From the NCBI GenBank assembly GCA_030248225.1, contig JASANE010020131.1, positions 1-64,000 on the forward strand: DNA of 64,000 bases, given 5' to 3'. Position numbers and translations under genes: made by a program. Positions 55,701-62,104 of the stretch are shown here, in pieces. Each line of letters begins with the position of its first letter. Position 1 is the stretch's first letter. Origin of the DNA: Trileptium ribeirensis. Its lineage: Eukaryota; Nematoda; Enoplea; Enoplida; Thoracostomopsidae. The notes beneath the pieces are model-generated. The model did not search any database, had not been told where the DNA came from, and saw only the letters and a program-made list of their open reading frames with translations.

Positions 55701-55885
55701 AGAACTACTGGAAGAAGCTCAAAAATAACCTGGATCACCTGTCAGCAGTCAAAAATACTTAGCCCTTGTGTTGCAAAGCTAGTAACACTTATTAATGATT
55801 ATATTGTTTGCAGTTTTTGAGCGAAGAATTCGAAAACCAGATGCCGCATGATCTCGATGGACTAATATTTCAGCCTTATCAAGAC
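28657..55885 (+). CDS. RNGTT: mRNA capping enzyme (triphosphatase-guanylyltransferase), 14 coding exons; 3' end outside window
   Basis: This nuclear enzyme removes the gamma phosphate from nascent RNA polymerase II transcripts and transfers GMP onto the 5' diphosphate. Fourteen exons (listed separately) join in frame into 459 codons. Residues 1-~210 form the cysteine-phosphatase-like RNA triphosphatase, with signature [10 protein letters not shown] spanning the exon-4/5 junction region and [11 protein letters not shown] after it. A short acidic linker follows. The guanylyltransferase then shows the KxDG nucleophile motif (WKADGTRY), motif III ([10 protein letters not shown]), IIIa (LRFPHRK), motif IV (VVDGELVLDR) and motif V (DLDGLIFQP). 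Motif VI and the OB fold are absent because further exons lie beyond 64000. The arrangement matches animal capping enzymes, which are about 600 residues. Every frame is intact, so the gene is probably functional. Introns range from about 0.35 kb to over 8 kb and are full of transposons. Confidence 0.97.
28742..29699 (+). other. RNGTT intron 1
   Basis: Starts GTAAGT and ends TATTATAG. Contains a GC-rich patch at 29405-29515 (GGCGGTTCGCCGC palindrome) unlike the AT-rich surroundings; its origin is unknown. Confidence 0.6.
29700..29821 (+). CDS. RNGTT: RNGTT coding exon 2
   Basis: 122 bp, phase 1 to 0, encoding [20 protein letters not shown] and [20 protein letters not shown]. Corresponds to the GRFLPLKT..FHPSML segment of the triphosphatase domain. 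Donor is GTAATG. Confidence 0.93.
30170..30740. repeat. ~155-bp-period AT-rich tandem array in RNGTT intron 2
   Basis: Blocks of TAATTAGCTAATTAATTA-type sequence recur near 30227, 30380, 30532 and 30700, and words like ATTCATAATCAGCGACAT followed by CGAAAAC recur near 30289, 30423 and, decayed, 30590. Spacing is about 135-170 bp. A GGACGGATGGACAGATGG tail lies at 30837-30855. Unit identity is low. It is probably an old element with internal repeats. Confidence 0.65.
31494..31597 (+). CDS. RNGTT: RNGTT coding exon 3
   Basis: 104 bp, phase 0 to 2, encoding [20 protein letters not shown] and [15 protein letters not shown]. Matches the GLLVDLTNTSRFYDRNDIE segment of the vertebrate enzyme. Donor is GTATGA. 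Confidence 0.95.
31947..32035 (+). CDS. RNGTT: RNGTT coding exon 4
   Basis: 89 bp, phase 2 to 1, encoding [20 protein letters not shown] and LALCPNDLI, the GHGECPTTENTETFI segment just before the active-site loop. Acceptor TTTTTTCAG, donor GTAAGC. Confidence 0.95.
32036..32903 (+). other. RNGTT intron 4
   Basis: Bounded by GTAAGC and TGTTCTAG. Contains a short tandem pattern of GTGTGTAATATG at 32110-32165. No other feature seen. Confidence 0.55.
32904..32979 (+). CDS. RNGTT: RNGTT coding exon 5, triphosphatase active site
   Basis: 76 bp encoding [20 protein letters not shown] and KMDW. It carries the complete HCxxxxxR signature of cysteine phosphatases; the Cys is the expected catalytic nucleophile and the Arg the phosphate binder. 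Ends in phase 2 at donor GTAGTT. Confidence 0.97.
32980..34384 (+). other. RNGTT intron 5
   Basis: Bounded by GTAGTT and TTATTGTATTTTAG. Contains an alternating purine-pyrimidine TATATACGCGTATGTGTATG stretch near 33418 and the tandem duplication at 34093-34370. Confidence 0.6.
34093..34370. repeat. Tandem duplication, period ~171 bp
   Basis: ATCCGGAC, AAAAGCCGGC, TGGATCTGTC, TTGCCCA and TTAGTTGTTGATGAACACAG occur in order from 34093 and again from 34264. A second, nested short repeat (TAGATTAAAGTTAATATTAA) lies between them at 34201 and 34242. It stops just before microexon 6. Confidence 0.85.
34385..34415 (+). CDS. RNGTT: RNGTT coding exon 6, 31-bp microexon
   Basis: Between ATTTTAG and GTAAGT lies CGTAGAAGC..GCCATT. 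With the two bases carried over from exon 5 it encodes [11 protein letters not shown], which fills exactly the SIEAAVATFAQ gap of the vertebrate protein and restores phase 0 for exon 7. This length, phase and homology leave little doubt. Confidence 0.93.
34416..35101 (+). other. RNGTT intron 6
   Basis: Bounded by GTAAGT and TACTTTTTCAG. Nothing further recognised. Confidence 0.6.
35102..35210 (+). CDS. RNGTT: RNGTT coding exon 7
   Basis: 109 bp, phase 0 to 1, encoding [20 protein letters not shown] and [16 protein letters not shown]. Matches [20 protein letters not shown] and PLLPDWC at the end of the triphosphatase domain. Donor is GTATGT. Confidence 0.97.
35473..37887 (-). mobile_element. 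Decayed autonomous hAT-like transposon (2.4 kb) in RNGTT intron 7
   Basis: The left end is CAGGGTGCCCGCGGGTTTCT and the right end, reverse-complemented, CATGGTGCCCGCGTTCTTCA. Both ends carry repeated TTTGAGGAGATTT words (35500-35540; 37770-37870). Both junctions are bordered by TGGCCA (35467-35472 and 37888-37893), suggestive of but not an exact 8-bp duplication. Inside, on the - strand, is a broken transposase-like gene. CAGGG ends, subterminal repeats and the encoded protein fit hAT-type elements. Confidence 0.8.
35643..36958 (-). pseudogene. Broken hAT-type transposase-like gene
   Basis: Four consecutive reading segments on the - strand (36958-36641, 36639-36385, about 36370-36036, 36029-35643) form one protein disrupted by frameshifts and stops. 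In order they show [40 protein letters not shown], a short hydrophobic/acidic stretch with [28 protein letters not shown], then [20 protein letters not shown] and [14 protein letters not shown], and a C-terminal Arg/Lys/Gln-rich coiled coil. The pattern (regulated AIWALK start, GPHF, YDE, RYW, DFT-ITGSS-FPLKF) is that of a large group of animal hAT-like transposases and derived proteins. This is recalled family knowledge, not a search. The usual SSDGPNVN region is missing or unreadable near 36380. Confidence 0.65.
38048..38471. mobile_element. Family C element, diverged copy (C1)
   Basis: The ends CTGGTTCCTCC and GGAGACGCCAG resemble the CTGGGCTCTCC inverted repeat of family C, with TA on both outer sides. 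Inside it has GGGGG..CCCTGGCA, CACTGTTTCTGA and GGGGCCCGGTTCATGCCTCA words of that family. It is more diverged than the others. Confidence 0.6.
38806..39203 (+). mobile_element. Family C element (C2), inserted into repeat D
   Basis: About 398 bp bounded by CTGGGCTCTCCAAATTGGG and CGAATGGAGAGCCTAG. GC-rich ends full of CCCCGGTTC and CCAGGGGG words surround an AT-rich centre (AAAATTTGC, CACTGTTTCTGACACG). Non-coding. The D repeat continues on both sides: ACCTCTTGAAC before and CCATTGATAATCCTAAAACT after match an uninterrupted D copy at 49929-49965. Confidence 0.8.
39230..39500 (-). repeat. Repeat D unit(s), minus orientation
   Basis: Contains CTAGATAACCAAACCATCGT, CTTGGTGTCCTGTACGCAAT, ACTACTGAAGGCAGA and GGTTCATTGACCCC. 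These are reverse complements of the units at 39990-40760 and the same orientation as 49921-50350. Confidence 0.7.
39510..39950 (+). repeat. Repeat E, copy 1
   Basis: About 440 bp whose reverse complement is found at 50395-50830: matching words include TCCACTGAGGGCGC, GTCTGTCGCTG, ACTCATTTT, CAAAAACGTG/CAAAACAGGGTTC, TTTGCCAAA, ATACGGG, CGACGCAGGC/CGACACAGGC and GAATATGGTTCGT. In both places a D array lies next to its end, so D and E probably belong to one larger element. Confidence 0.7.
39990..40760 (+). repeat. Repeat D tandem array, period ~175 bp
   Basis: The word GGTTTGGTTATCTAGAGTCC followed by AGCAC recurs in variant form near 40020, 40195, 40372, 40550 and 40712. Each unit also carries TTTTCATGGGTTT-like, ACCCGATTTCCATAATGTA-like and GTTACGTATTGCGTGCAGG-like blocks. 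No frame is maintained between units. Confidence 0.75.
40890..41200 (-). repeat. Repeat D units, minus orientation, right flank
   Basis: Contains AAACTACGGAAGACCGAGTA, TTCATTGACTC, CCCAAACCACTG and ACTGAAGACAGACTATATTA, i.e. D units in inverted orientation to 39990-40760. The D arrays at 39230, 39990 and 40890 therefore form minus-plus-minus order around E. Confidence 0.65.
41635..41720 (+). CDS. RNGTT: RNGTT coding exon 8, interdomain linker
   Basis: 86 bp, phase 1 to 0, encoding [20 protein letters not shown] and ANGNTLSQ. It sits where the vertebrate enzyme has its low-complexity acidic linker and has no strong homology itself. It is supported by acceptor CGGTTTCAG, donor GTTTGT, an open frame and the correct phase. 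Less certain than its neighbours. Confidence 0.75.
42202..42308 (+). CDS. RNGTT: RNGTT coding exon 9, start of guanylyltransferase
   Basis: 107 bp, phase 0 to 2, encoding [20 protein letters not shown] and [15 protein letters not shown]. It corresponds in place to FLEGVTVKGV..EVQQKCHQFC of the vertebrate enzyme, but with a different, Lys/Leu-rich sequence. Acceptor TTTGTTTAG, donor GTAAAT. Confidence 0.85.
42309..43769 (+). other. RNGTT intron 9, left part
   Basis: Starts GTAAAT. No coding block recognised. A GATGGCTTACGCGTCATCG patch near 42710 and CACCATCGCTTCGCAGCGATG near 42952 are small GC-richer inverted words of unknown origin. Confidence 0.5.
43770..45200 (+). repeat. Dispersed repeat family A, copy 2, split by a hAT-like element
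   Basis: Left part 43770-43931 and right part 45090-about 45200 together match 845-1060. The insertion of a 1150-bp hAT-like element after AGCTCCGTAG splits it. The right part continues TTCTAGGGTCTGAC and extends to about 45200 (CGTACGGGCATCGCG), further than can be followed in copy 1. Confidence 0.75.
43932..45081 (+). mobile_element. hAT-like 1.15-kb element, third copy, perfect 8-bp target duplication
   Basis: It starts CAGGGAGTAACCGGAATTCC and ends CGGTTCCGGTTATTCCCTG, exactly 1150 bp, flanked on both sides by CTCCGTAG (43924-43931 and 45082-45089). Same family and same length as the inner copy at 3659-4808, and it shows how the outer copy at 3517-5806 looked before interruption. Non-coding, so it needs a transposase from elsewhere. 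Right ends of this family have runs of GGTTCCGG. Confidence 0.93.
45787..45888 (+). CDS. RNGTT: RNGTT coding exon 10, guanylyltransferase nucleophile
   Basis: 102 bp encoding [20 protein letters not shown] and [13 protein letters not shown]. It matches GFPGAQPVSMD and [12 protein letters not shown]. The KADG lysine is the expected residue that forms the covalent Lys-GMP intermediate. Phase 2 to 2, donor GTATAT; reading through this donor meets a stop at 45968. Confidence 0.97.
45889..48235 (+). other. RNGTT intron 10
   Basis: Bounded by GTATAT and ATGGCTTCAG. The part 46850-47230 carries old dispersed-repeat-like sequence (GAGCGAGCGAGTGCAACGAG, GTGTGTCGCACCTGGATCTC). A tandem duplication at 47290-47590 is listed separately. 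No coding block. Confidence 0.5.
47290..47590. repeat. Tandem duplication, period ~171 bp
   Basis: The series GGTGA..AGTGGGAAA, GTACCT-AATGTGTGTTT, TTTAGTG, GGTTTTCTGGGC, AACTCATTGC-AGTGTTAAAAA and GCAAATATTTTT occurs from 47299 and again from 47470. Part of the same sequence is recognisable at 3185-3222. Confidence 0.85.
48236..48380 (+). CDS. RNGTT: RNGTT coding exon 11, guanylyltransferase motifs III-IIIa
   Basis: 145 bp, phase 2 to 0, encoding [40 protein letters not shown] and IKDTVVDG. Corresponds to EVFMIDRDNSVFHV..FPFRKD. Acceptor TTCAG, donor GTATGG. Confidence 0.95.
48381..49006 (+). other. RNGTT intron 11, left part
   Basis: Bounded on the left by donor GTATGG. No recognisable element in this part. 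Confidence 0.5.
49007..49433. mobile_element. G-rich foldback element
   Basis: Left arm GTGCATTAGGGAAGAGTATG.. and right arm ..CATACTCTTCCCTAATGCAC are inverted over about 100 bp and remain paired through CGTGTTTGA-GACGCGGG and TTTTCGGCCTGACCCCC. The centre holds runs GGGGG/CCCCC in words like TTCTGGGGGT and GGGGTCGGACCGATCCCCC, plus a T9-G16 homopolymer at 49162-49185. It is non-coding. The strong arms and G-runs predict stable hairpins and G-quadruplexes. Superfamily not determined; the outer flanks remain weakly inverted, so the true ends may be 10-15 bp further out. Confidence 0.8.
49551..49631 (+). CDS. RNGTT: RNGTT coding exon 12, guanylyltransferase motif IV
   Basis: 81 bp, phase 0 at both ends, encoding [20 protein letters not shown] and YDIVKFE. 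With exon 11 it forms VVDGELVLDR and then [10 protein letters not shown], matching LLDGEMIIDR and RYLIYDIIKF. Donor is GTATTT. Confidence 0.97.
49632..49920 (+). other. RNGTT intron 12, left part
   Basis: No feature recognised except two short direct repeats (TTAGTTCATTTCGTAGTG / TTAGCTCATTTCGGAGTG at 49643 and 49669). Confidence 0.5.
49921..50350 (-). repeat. Repeat D, second locus (uninterrupted)
   Basis: D units in minus orientation: CTAGATAACCAAACCATCGT near 50026 and a variant near 50202, about 175 bp apart, each followed by GACA(T/A)TTCTT-ATGCCCT and by CTGAAGACAGACTATATT-like words. The part from 49921 shows the uninterrupted sequence into which C2 is inserted at the other locus. Confidence 0.75.
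50395..50830 (-). repeat. Repeat E, copy 2
   Basis: Reverse-complement counterpart of 39510-39950 (for example GCGCCCTCAGTGGAAACTTC, ACAGCGACAGACAAAAAATT, CGACGAACCATATTC). Joined to D exactly as at the first locus, in mirrored order, supporting one composite D-E element. Confidence 0.7.
51190..52890 (-). mobile_element. 5'-truncated APE-type LINE (I/R1/LOA-like group)
   Basis: The - strand encodes, with stops and frameshifts, the C-terminal part of a LINE ORF2: [19 protein letters not shown] (about 52690-52630), [20 protein letters not shown] and [20 protein letters not shown] (52500-52370), an RNase H domain with NCFTDGSKI, then [11 protein letters not shown] and [13 protein letters not shown] (52140-51760), and a terminal CEWC..HLVLEC zinc-knuckle-like motif (near 51460-51400). 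The 3' side ends near a (ATCT)n tract at 51188-51200, which would serve as its tail. An RNase H after the reverse transcriptase points to I-, LOA- or related clades. Dead copy inside RNGTT intron 12. Confidence 0.85.
53361..53528 (+). CDS. RNGTT: RNGTT coding exon 13
   Basis: 168 bp, phase 0 at both ends, encoding [40 protein letters not shown] and [16 protein letters not shown]. Corresponds to [32 protein letters not shown] of the vertebrate enzyme. Acceptor GTTATTTCAG. The donor GTTCGT is weak; the open frame continues past it to a stop at 53589. A decayed copy of the exon's end lies at 54069-54240. Confidence 0.9.
53745..54030 (+). repeat. Dispersed repeat family G, copy 2
   Basis: Homologous over about 245 bp to 2300-2545. 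It lies between RNGTT exon 13 and the decayed duplicate of that exon's end. No frame, no clear terminal repeats; a doubled CCAAAG-GACAAAACTTCGGG / CCAAAG-GACGAAACTTCGGG word precedes it at 53706-53750. Confidence 0.65.
54069..54240 (+). pseudogene. Decayed duplicate of the end of RNGTT exon 13 and its donor region
   Basis: GTTCGTATGAAATTGT at 54069 repeats 53484, and homology continues through GAGGTTCGTTTTGCAGTTA, TGCTAGATTAG-CACTG-ACTC and ATTGGATAT to TTCTAATTA at about 54240, 585 bp downstream of the original. The coding part has lost its frame through deletions (GTGCACAAATGTGCGACAATG against the original TTCAAAGATGTGCGGGAGG). It cannot be spliced into the gene without breaking it. Confidence 0.85.
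54241..55074 (+). other. RNGTT intron 13, middle
   Basis: Contains a short tandem CTTACCTTG(T/C)CTCCCCAGATGT pattern, three times at 54589-54660. No gene recognised. Confidence 0.5.
55075..55330 (-). mobile_element. Family C element fragment (C3)
   Basis: TTTGCCAGGGGCCCGAACCG, CTGGTTCCGAACAGGG, TTTTGCCGGAGGCATTTGCC, TGTCAGAAACAGTGCCAAA and TTTGATGGAGAGAAAAA match C4 and C5. The TIR ends are missing or degraded. Confidence 0.7.
55814..55885 (+). CDS. RNGTT: RNGTT coding exon 14, guanylyltransferase motif V
   Basis: 72 bp, phase 0 at both ends, encoding [20 protein letters not shown] and [13 protein letters not shown] is the MDGLIFQP motif V of capping enzymes. Acceptor TTTGCAG, donor GTAAGT. 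This is the last exon found; the following P-G-CDD-LKWKP segment was not found up to 64000. Confidence 0.95.
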
Positions 55886-56055
55886 GTAAGTAACTATCAC
55901 ACAATATTTGCTTTAGTTTACAATCAGACTTACCAGCTAATGTTATAACAACACTGTTCAAAACAGCCTAGAAGGACTATAGAATTTCGTTATGTATAAA
56001 ACGTATGCTAGCATTGTGTTAAAGACGGCGTTAGTGCAATTTTCAGCCTCTACTT

Positions 56056-56421
56056 CTGGGCTCTCCATTCGCTGAAAATTTTGCCAGGGCCCCCCTGGTT
56101 CCAAACAGGGAGAGTCCGATTTTGCCAAAAGAAAAATGGTTAAAAATTGTGTCAGAATCCTTGTCAAAACGTTTTGATGGAGAGAAAAAGCTATTTTGAA
56201 GCGAATTTTGACAAAATTTGCGAAATTTTGGCTTCAGAATGGAATTTTAGTACAAAGTTTGATCAAATTTTTTATACTTTGGACATATTGGATTTCTAAA
56301 ATTTCTAAAAGGGGGTGAACCGGAGGGAGCCCATAATTTTGCCAGGGGGCATGAACCGGGGGCACCTATTCTAAACCAGAGGGAACCGAGAAATGCCAGC
56401 CCCCCAATTTGGAGAGTCCAG
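56056..56421 (-). mobile_element. Family C element (C4)
   Basis: 366 bp bounded by CTGGGCTCTCCATTCGCTGA and AATTTGGAGAGTCCAG. The interior matches C5 closely (GTGTCAGAATC-TTG, TTTTGATGGAG, GAAATTTTGGCTTCAGAA). Lies just left of the long LINE. Confidence 0.85.
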
Positions 56422-57456
56422 TAGACTCGACGTTTATCCAAGCGAACCTGGATGTCACATATTGAACTAGCGGTCCAATTTTGCCTGACGTTAGCGTATT
56501 AGACTTTAGGTAACGGTGTGATAATTTTGCACAGGTCGAGTAGTAGGACCCTTTGCATCACCGTATTCTAATTCTTATAAACCCAGATCAAACCTCTTAG
56601 CTGCAATGCAAAATCCTATTAATTTACTCAAACACATAGTCCTACCATTAGTAACTGCTAGTTGATGAGCACCTAAGAACCTTTGCCTAGGTTCACCCCA
56701 TTTTTGACATCTGAAGACAAAGTGTTCAGACGTTTCAGTCTCCTCGCGACAATATTCGCAGAGACCACTTTCTCTTAGCCTCATAACCCTAAGATGGACA
56801 TTTAAAAGATTATGCCCAGTTAAAACGTGTATCGCAATTCACAATCTGTCTTTTCTGAGCTTCCATAAGAAGCGAGATCTCCTAAGATTGCCTTCAGGAA
56901 AAAATCCTTGTCTGCCTGCAGTTTGTTCCCCTTTTTATCGTCTAGTGTGTTGTCCAGACAGATAACGCACCAGCGCGGTATTCATTGTGGAAGAGGAAAC
57001 TGGAACACAAGGTTTCGGCCCAAACAATTCAGTAAAGCCCCATTCTTTACAAGGCTGTCTGAAATTTCGTTAGCCCTAATGCCCGAGTGTCTCTTCACCC
57101 AGGACCAACAGAGCACATTTTCAGAACCTAATATATTTAATTTCTTATGGCATTCAACAACAACGGCTGACAACACCACCGGTTTGTCCAGAGCCTTAGG
57201 TGCAGCCTGGCTGTCTCTAAGAATCCAAATATTCTTTCCCTTATACCTTGTTCCACGAGATGTTCGGCACATCTACAAATTGCAACAATTTCTGCCTGGA
57301 AAATCGTTGCCTTGGACCCTGGTGCGAAGTACAACCTATGTGTATTATCAATAACGGCTCCTGCCCCTACTCTAACTCCACCATCTACGTCCATGGGTGA
57401 ACCATCAGTATAGCACGCAATATCACCATCTGGCTGGCTTCAGTCATGTCTAACAC

Positions 57457-58128
57457 AGGGTGTCTACGGGCTGACTCGCTCCATTTTTCAGGTTTTTGGG
57501 GATAATTTTTCAGGGTTTTAACAAAGAATTTTAATATCCTCAGCACATGTTTTCAACCTATTTATACACAAATAGAATGTTCGCAAGTTCATAAAAATGC
57601 AACATACCCGAATGTCACATCTGCTACTTGAGGTCAGTTATTTTGTCAGCAATCCGACCTATTACAGAACTATTCGTTAGTCTCAATCAAAATTATCAAA
57701 AATCGGGTTCAAATTCGAATGAATTCGACACACTCGCAAGAAAATAATTATATTTCAAGGAGAAAGTACGACCGAATCATGTTTCAGATATATAATAAAT
57801 TAATCACTATCGGGATGGGAAGGGAAGCAGAATCATTGTTGGAGACCAGTGACGCCATCCACCGGCCAACCTGAAATGAAACATAATCTCAACATCTGGA
57901 ATTGTGAAAGTCGGAGTCATTAGCAATTGAACTTTGCGTTTAATTAATTCAAAATTGTAGACGCGAAGAAATGTATTGAGAATCAAGAGAACAGAAAAAA
58001 TTATACGGGGCATCTCCTAAAAATTGAAAACTTGTCATTTTTCCGGTTTTGGCGATTTTATAACTACGGACCTCAAAAAATCAGGTTTTTTGCTAAAAAT
58101 CAGGCTTTTTCAGGTCGTAGACACCCCG
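57457..58128. mobile_element. hAT-like element inside the LINE
   Basis: 672 bp starting CAGGGTGTCTACGGGC and ending CGTAGACACCCCG, an inverted repeat with one mismatch in CAGGG. Repeated TTTTCAGG words lie just inside both ends. The flanks share CTAACA (57451-57456 and 58129-58134), best explained as an 8-bp target duplication with a small change. Non-coding. It separates the LINE's RT thumb from its RNase H. Confidence 0.8.
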
Positions 58129-59694
58129 CTAACACACCATTTCTTATTCCAACTGAAAATTCTTAAAATTCTGTCCGTTGGCATACATATGGTATCACAT
58201 ATGCCTCGGTCGAATCTTTGAAACCTATAATATCCACTACCCTCGCACTGAGCAAGCCATAACCCAGTGGTTCTCAGGTGGTAGTAGCTTTCAACTGCCA
58301 GTTGATCAATAACGGGATTAATAGGTCTAATTCCCATAATCGCCTCAAGGCCCTCCAGAGAAACAGAACGGAGTGAACCTGTAATCATACGACAGGCCAG
58401 ACTGTGAACCTTCAAAATTTCCCCAAATAAGTTTTCAATTTGCTTCTGTGCCACCACATAGCACAGCCATAAGTTGGAAGCGCTACCGTAGTATAGAGGT
58501 TGGACTTACACTTTGGCCGTAGCCGCCAATTAACACCAACTGCACCCTTTATAACAAAGAGAAGTTTTATTGGCTTCTGAGATACCTGTTCAGTATGATA
58601 TCTCCAACTCATTTTTGAGTCTAGATACAACCCTAAATATTTTACGCTATCGCAAGGCCTCAAAATAGTACCGTTCAAGGTTATGTCCCTATATTGAGCT
58701 CTTGATCTGTTACGAGTGATAACCGTAAGATTCGTTTTGCTCGAACTTATCGAGAGATCTCACCTACTACTCCAACATAGCATTGAGTTAAGCGCATTTT
58801 CCATACGTATACATGCCACACCCAAAGACGTGGCCGAGCGCAGTAGACTAACATCATCCGACTAAGCAATACTCAATCTCGATTGGCCAAAATAATCCAA
58901 AAAATCATCCACAGCTAAGCTCCACAGCAGGGGTACTCCTAGTAGCTCTGACATTGGCAGTTGTCTTGCCTAGTATTGCCATAACAATTCTTGAGTTAAG
59001 CAAGTTACTTAGCCAGTTCTTAGTATATTCCAGCATCTGGAATCGGCTGAGAACAACTAAAATGTATTCTATCATAGTACAGTCAAAAGCTCCAGACACA
59101 TACGCAAAGACAGCTACCACGTATTTGCCTTTGTATATCTCCCCTTCAATCCAGGATGTGGTAGCATGAAGGGCCAAGATTGTACTCCTCCTTCGACACC
59201 TGTACGCATGCCGATTCTGATGTAGCGGATTCTTGACCAGTATCACATCCCTGATATAATTATGAATGGTTTTCTCTATAGTTTTAAGAAGAAAAGATGA
59301 TTGTTCGGTTTGGGTATAAACCTTACATTAGACATCATTAGACACTAGATGATGGAATGTAGCCAAACCTCAGGCTAGCCTTAAAGATACGCTGCAATAA
59401 ATAAACAGAGTATTCGCAGGATAGCCAAAACATGATTGGATATACACGATCAACCCATGGAGATTTGGAACTTTGAAAGGAACTGATCGTCGATATCGTC
59501 CATTTGATCCTCTCTATAGTAATCAAGTTACTTATCTACGTCAGATAGCTTATTTTTGAGATCCTATGAGTCTCCATCACTCTGGACTGCGGCGGGGTTT
59601 GAAGAACGTGGACCTACGATGGAAAGAGAATAGACAGAATCGTCATAGGTGTCCCATAGTCGTTAGCAGTGACCCGAACGTCTACATTGATTAC

Positions 59695-60046
59695 TTGGGC
59701 TCTCCATTCGCTTAAAAATTTTGCCAGTGGGCCACCCTGGTTCCGAACCGGGTGCGCCCGATTTTGGCAGGGGGCATTTTGCAAGAAAAAACGGTTAAAA
59801 ATTGTGTCAGAATCATTGCCAAAACACTTTTGATGGAGCGAAAAAGCGATCTTGAAGTAAATTTTTACAAAATTTGCGAAATTTTGGCTTCAGAACGGAA
59901 ATTTTGTACTCTGGACAGATTGGAAACAATAAATTTTCCAAAAGGCGGTGAACCGGGGGAGCCCAAAATTTTGCCAGGGGGCACCTATTCTGAACCAGGG
60001 GGAAGTGAAAAATTCCAGGCCCCACCACCCAATTTGGAGAGCCCAG
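59695..60046 (-). mobile_element. Family C element (C5) inside the LINE
   Basis: 352 bp bounded by TTGGGCTCTCCATTCGCTTA and AATTTGGAGAGCCCAG, closely similar to C4. It separates the LINE's endonuclease-RT linker (60080-60328) from the RT fingers (59526-59338), so it inserted after the LINE. Confidence 0.88.
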
Positions 60047-61260
60047 ATCACTGGACCCAAACTTACTATAGGCCTCGTATCAAGTATTTTTGATACGAGA
60101 GTTCTCGACAGTGCTATAAACCTTATCACAAAATCTTTTCCAACTCATTCTCTTTGCCTCATGAATCATCCGCATCTGAAAGCGTCCGGCTGTATCAAAG
60201 GCTTTAAGTACTTTCTTGCGCTGCGATTCTAACCCATTATTCCACCAGCGATTCCTGTTTTTACTATAAGGTTTCTTCTGACATGGTGCTTTGCACAAAG
60301 CTTCTAGTACACTACTCAGAAGAGACACGGTTAGGTCCAGCTGGTATGCCGTTATGATATGTTCTGGAAATTTAGCATCTAAATGTTTCTCTTATATTAC
60401 TTGTGCAAACATAGCACCGTCCAGACTTCTAATATTAAACCTACGTTGCTCAACCGTATCATCAACATTTGCTAGTTCAAACTGAATAAATCTGTTACCA
60501 GATCCTGAATAGACCTCCGACACACACCAGCCGCTGATCGCGCCAGCAACTTTGCAATTTGCAAACGTTATATCCAGTACTTCCCTTCTAGCGCGCGTTA
60601 TATCCAACATCTTCCATTCACCAATTTTATCATGCTCGGTGTCACCACATTACATCCGCCATCGGGTGGAAGATAGAGAGAATCAAGGTACAACTCCACC
60701 CTGCGACCCCCTACAAACCAGTCTATTTTCACTACTGTACAATCTTTGCTACATAGATGATTCATATTAACTGCTGTTATGCTGTTTGACACAAAGACAG
60801 CTGTTCTTATTCGTTCAGCATCACCTACAGCATAAAACAACTTACCTGTGGTCCTTGGTAGGCCTGCTGAGGCCCCCTTTATGCAGTGCGGCACCTGAAT
60901 TAATCCTATTGTAAAATCACCACATTTGTTTAGTCTTCTAGCTAACTCTAAGGAACTCATTTTTGAATGCTGGGATTTATTTGAATAATCTTAAGTCTAT
61001 TAACCGCAAAACTGAGCTAAGACTAGAGTAGCTTCATTACTTCAGTGTAAACATGAGGGAGTATCTGTTGACGCCTACCGCCTTGGTTTGAGTTTTTAGA
61101 GGTTCTTGTTTCCGGTGGAGGCTGTGTGAGCAGGATCGAAGCACCGGTAATAACCGCCACCGATGACGACCTGGCCTTGCATCGTATCAAACACCACTTC
61201 ATCTCAGGAACTATCAAGAAACATCTGCTTCATGTAAAATTTCTGTCTGTCAATTTAATA

Positions 61261-62104
61261 ATTCAATTCATTTAATTTCAGGATCATGTTTTCTTGCTCA
61301 ATTGCTCCCAGCAGCGTGCTCATTTGCGTATTCATCAGCCTAAACATGCACCCCGCATCCATCCATAAAACATGAAGGTTTTGTTGCGGCTGATCCTCCA
61401 TTCGATAGCTTGTTTCACCAGTCTTCCTTGTTCTGATACAATTTTCTAGGCCCCTTATCAGCCTTAAAGTGAGCGCCCACGTTCCCCTTAGTATCCCTGG
61501 AGGTCCTGCGCCATGGTCCTTACCAAGTCTAAGTCCACAGGTTCGAACTGGTCACTGAGTACCCTGTATGAGTGTCAATGCCCCCTTCGTAGTCATCAGG
61601 GTTGACCACTTGAGGGTTGCTCGGGAAGTGAAGAGCTTTCAAGTCAACAGTCATCTTCTTGTTGAGAAGCGTCGTCCTTGTCGCCTATTTGGGAGTTGGT
61701 TGCTGCTGTTGTGGTTGTTATGCAATTAGGCTTAGCTGCGCCCCTTACCATCTTCTTTGACAAAGGTCATCTCCATTTCAGTTGTTCACTGAACAAGTTT
61801 CATTTTTGCGTTAAGAACAGTAATTAGTTGTTTCAATATCCCAGTACACTAATCTGAAAAATGTTCGCGAAGCACATCGCGTTAGTACAGGAGCCAAGAG
61901 CATTCGGTGATGGCGTGATGAAAATAGACAGAAATGTTGAAAATTGGATATGGCTATTTAGTTTAGTTTTTGTTCGTGTGAGTTCAAAAGAAGGATGGTT
62001 GGGGGTGATATCTTGAAGTTTAACTCTCTCATTAAGGTGTTGATGGTGTTGAGCTGCTGTTTATAATGCCCAGTCTGTGGAGGCTCCATGTTGTCCCTCA
62101 AGGT
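61261..62104 (-). other. Region upstream of the LINE ORF2, possible LINE 5' part
   Basis: On the - strand there are short frames, none long enough or conserved enough to name; this could be the LINE's ORF1 and 5' UTR. A - strand stretch near 61360-61275 reads MEDQPQQNLHVLW.. and ends NELNY. CpG is frequent here, in contrast to the next block. Confidence 0.35.

Larger units (their letters stand above)
56560..61260 (-). mobile_element. Long, dead APE-type LINE with nested insertions
   Basis: The - strand reads, right to left, through the parts of a LINE ORF2. Endonuclease: IGLIQVPHCIKGASAGLP and VKIDWFVGGRRVELYLDSLY near 60900-60670, then EVLDITFANCKVAGAISGW and GSGNRFIQFELANV. A linker: WWNNGLESQRKKVLKAFDTA and HEAKRMSWKRFC (60270-60110). 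Reverse transcriptase: SPWVDRVYP (about 59460), RCRRRSTILALHA and VAVFAYVSGAFD (59200-59110). Thumb: VKYLGLYLDSKMSWRYHTEQ and MITGSLRSVSLEGLEAIMGI. RNase H: GAGAVIDNTHRLYF, RDSQAAPKALDKP and VKRHSGIRANEISD. Last, a CEYC..EHFVFRC motif near 56740. Many stops and frameshifts show it is inactive. The RNase H supports an I/LOA-like clade, distinct from but related to the 51-52 kb LINE. Confidence 0.87.
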
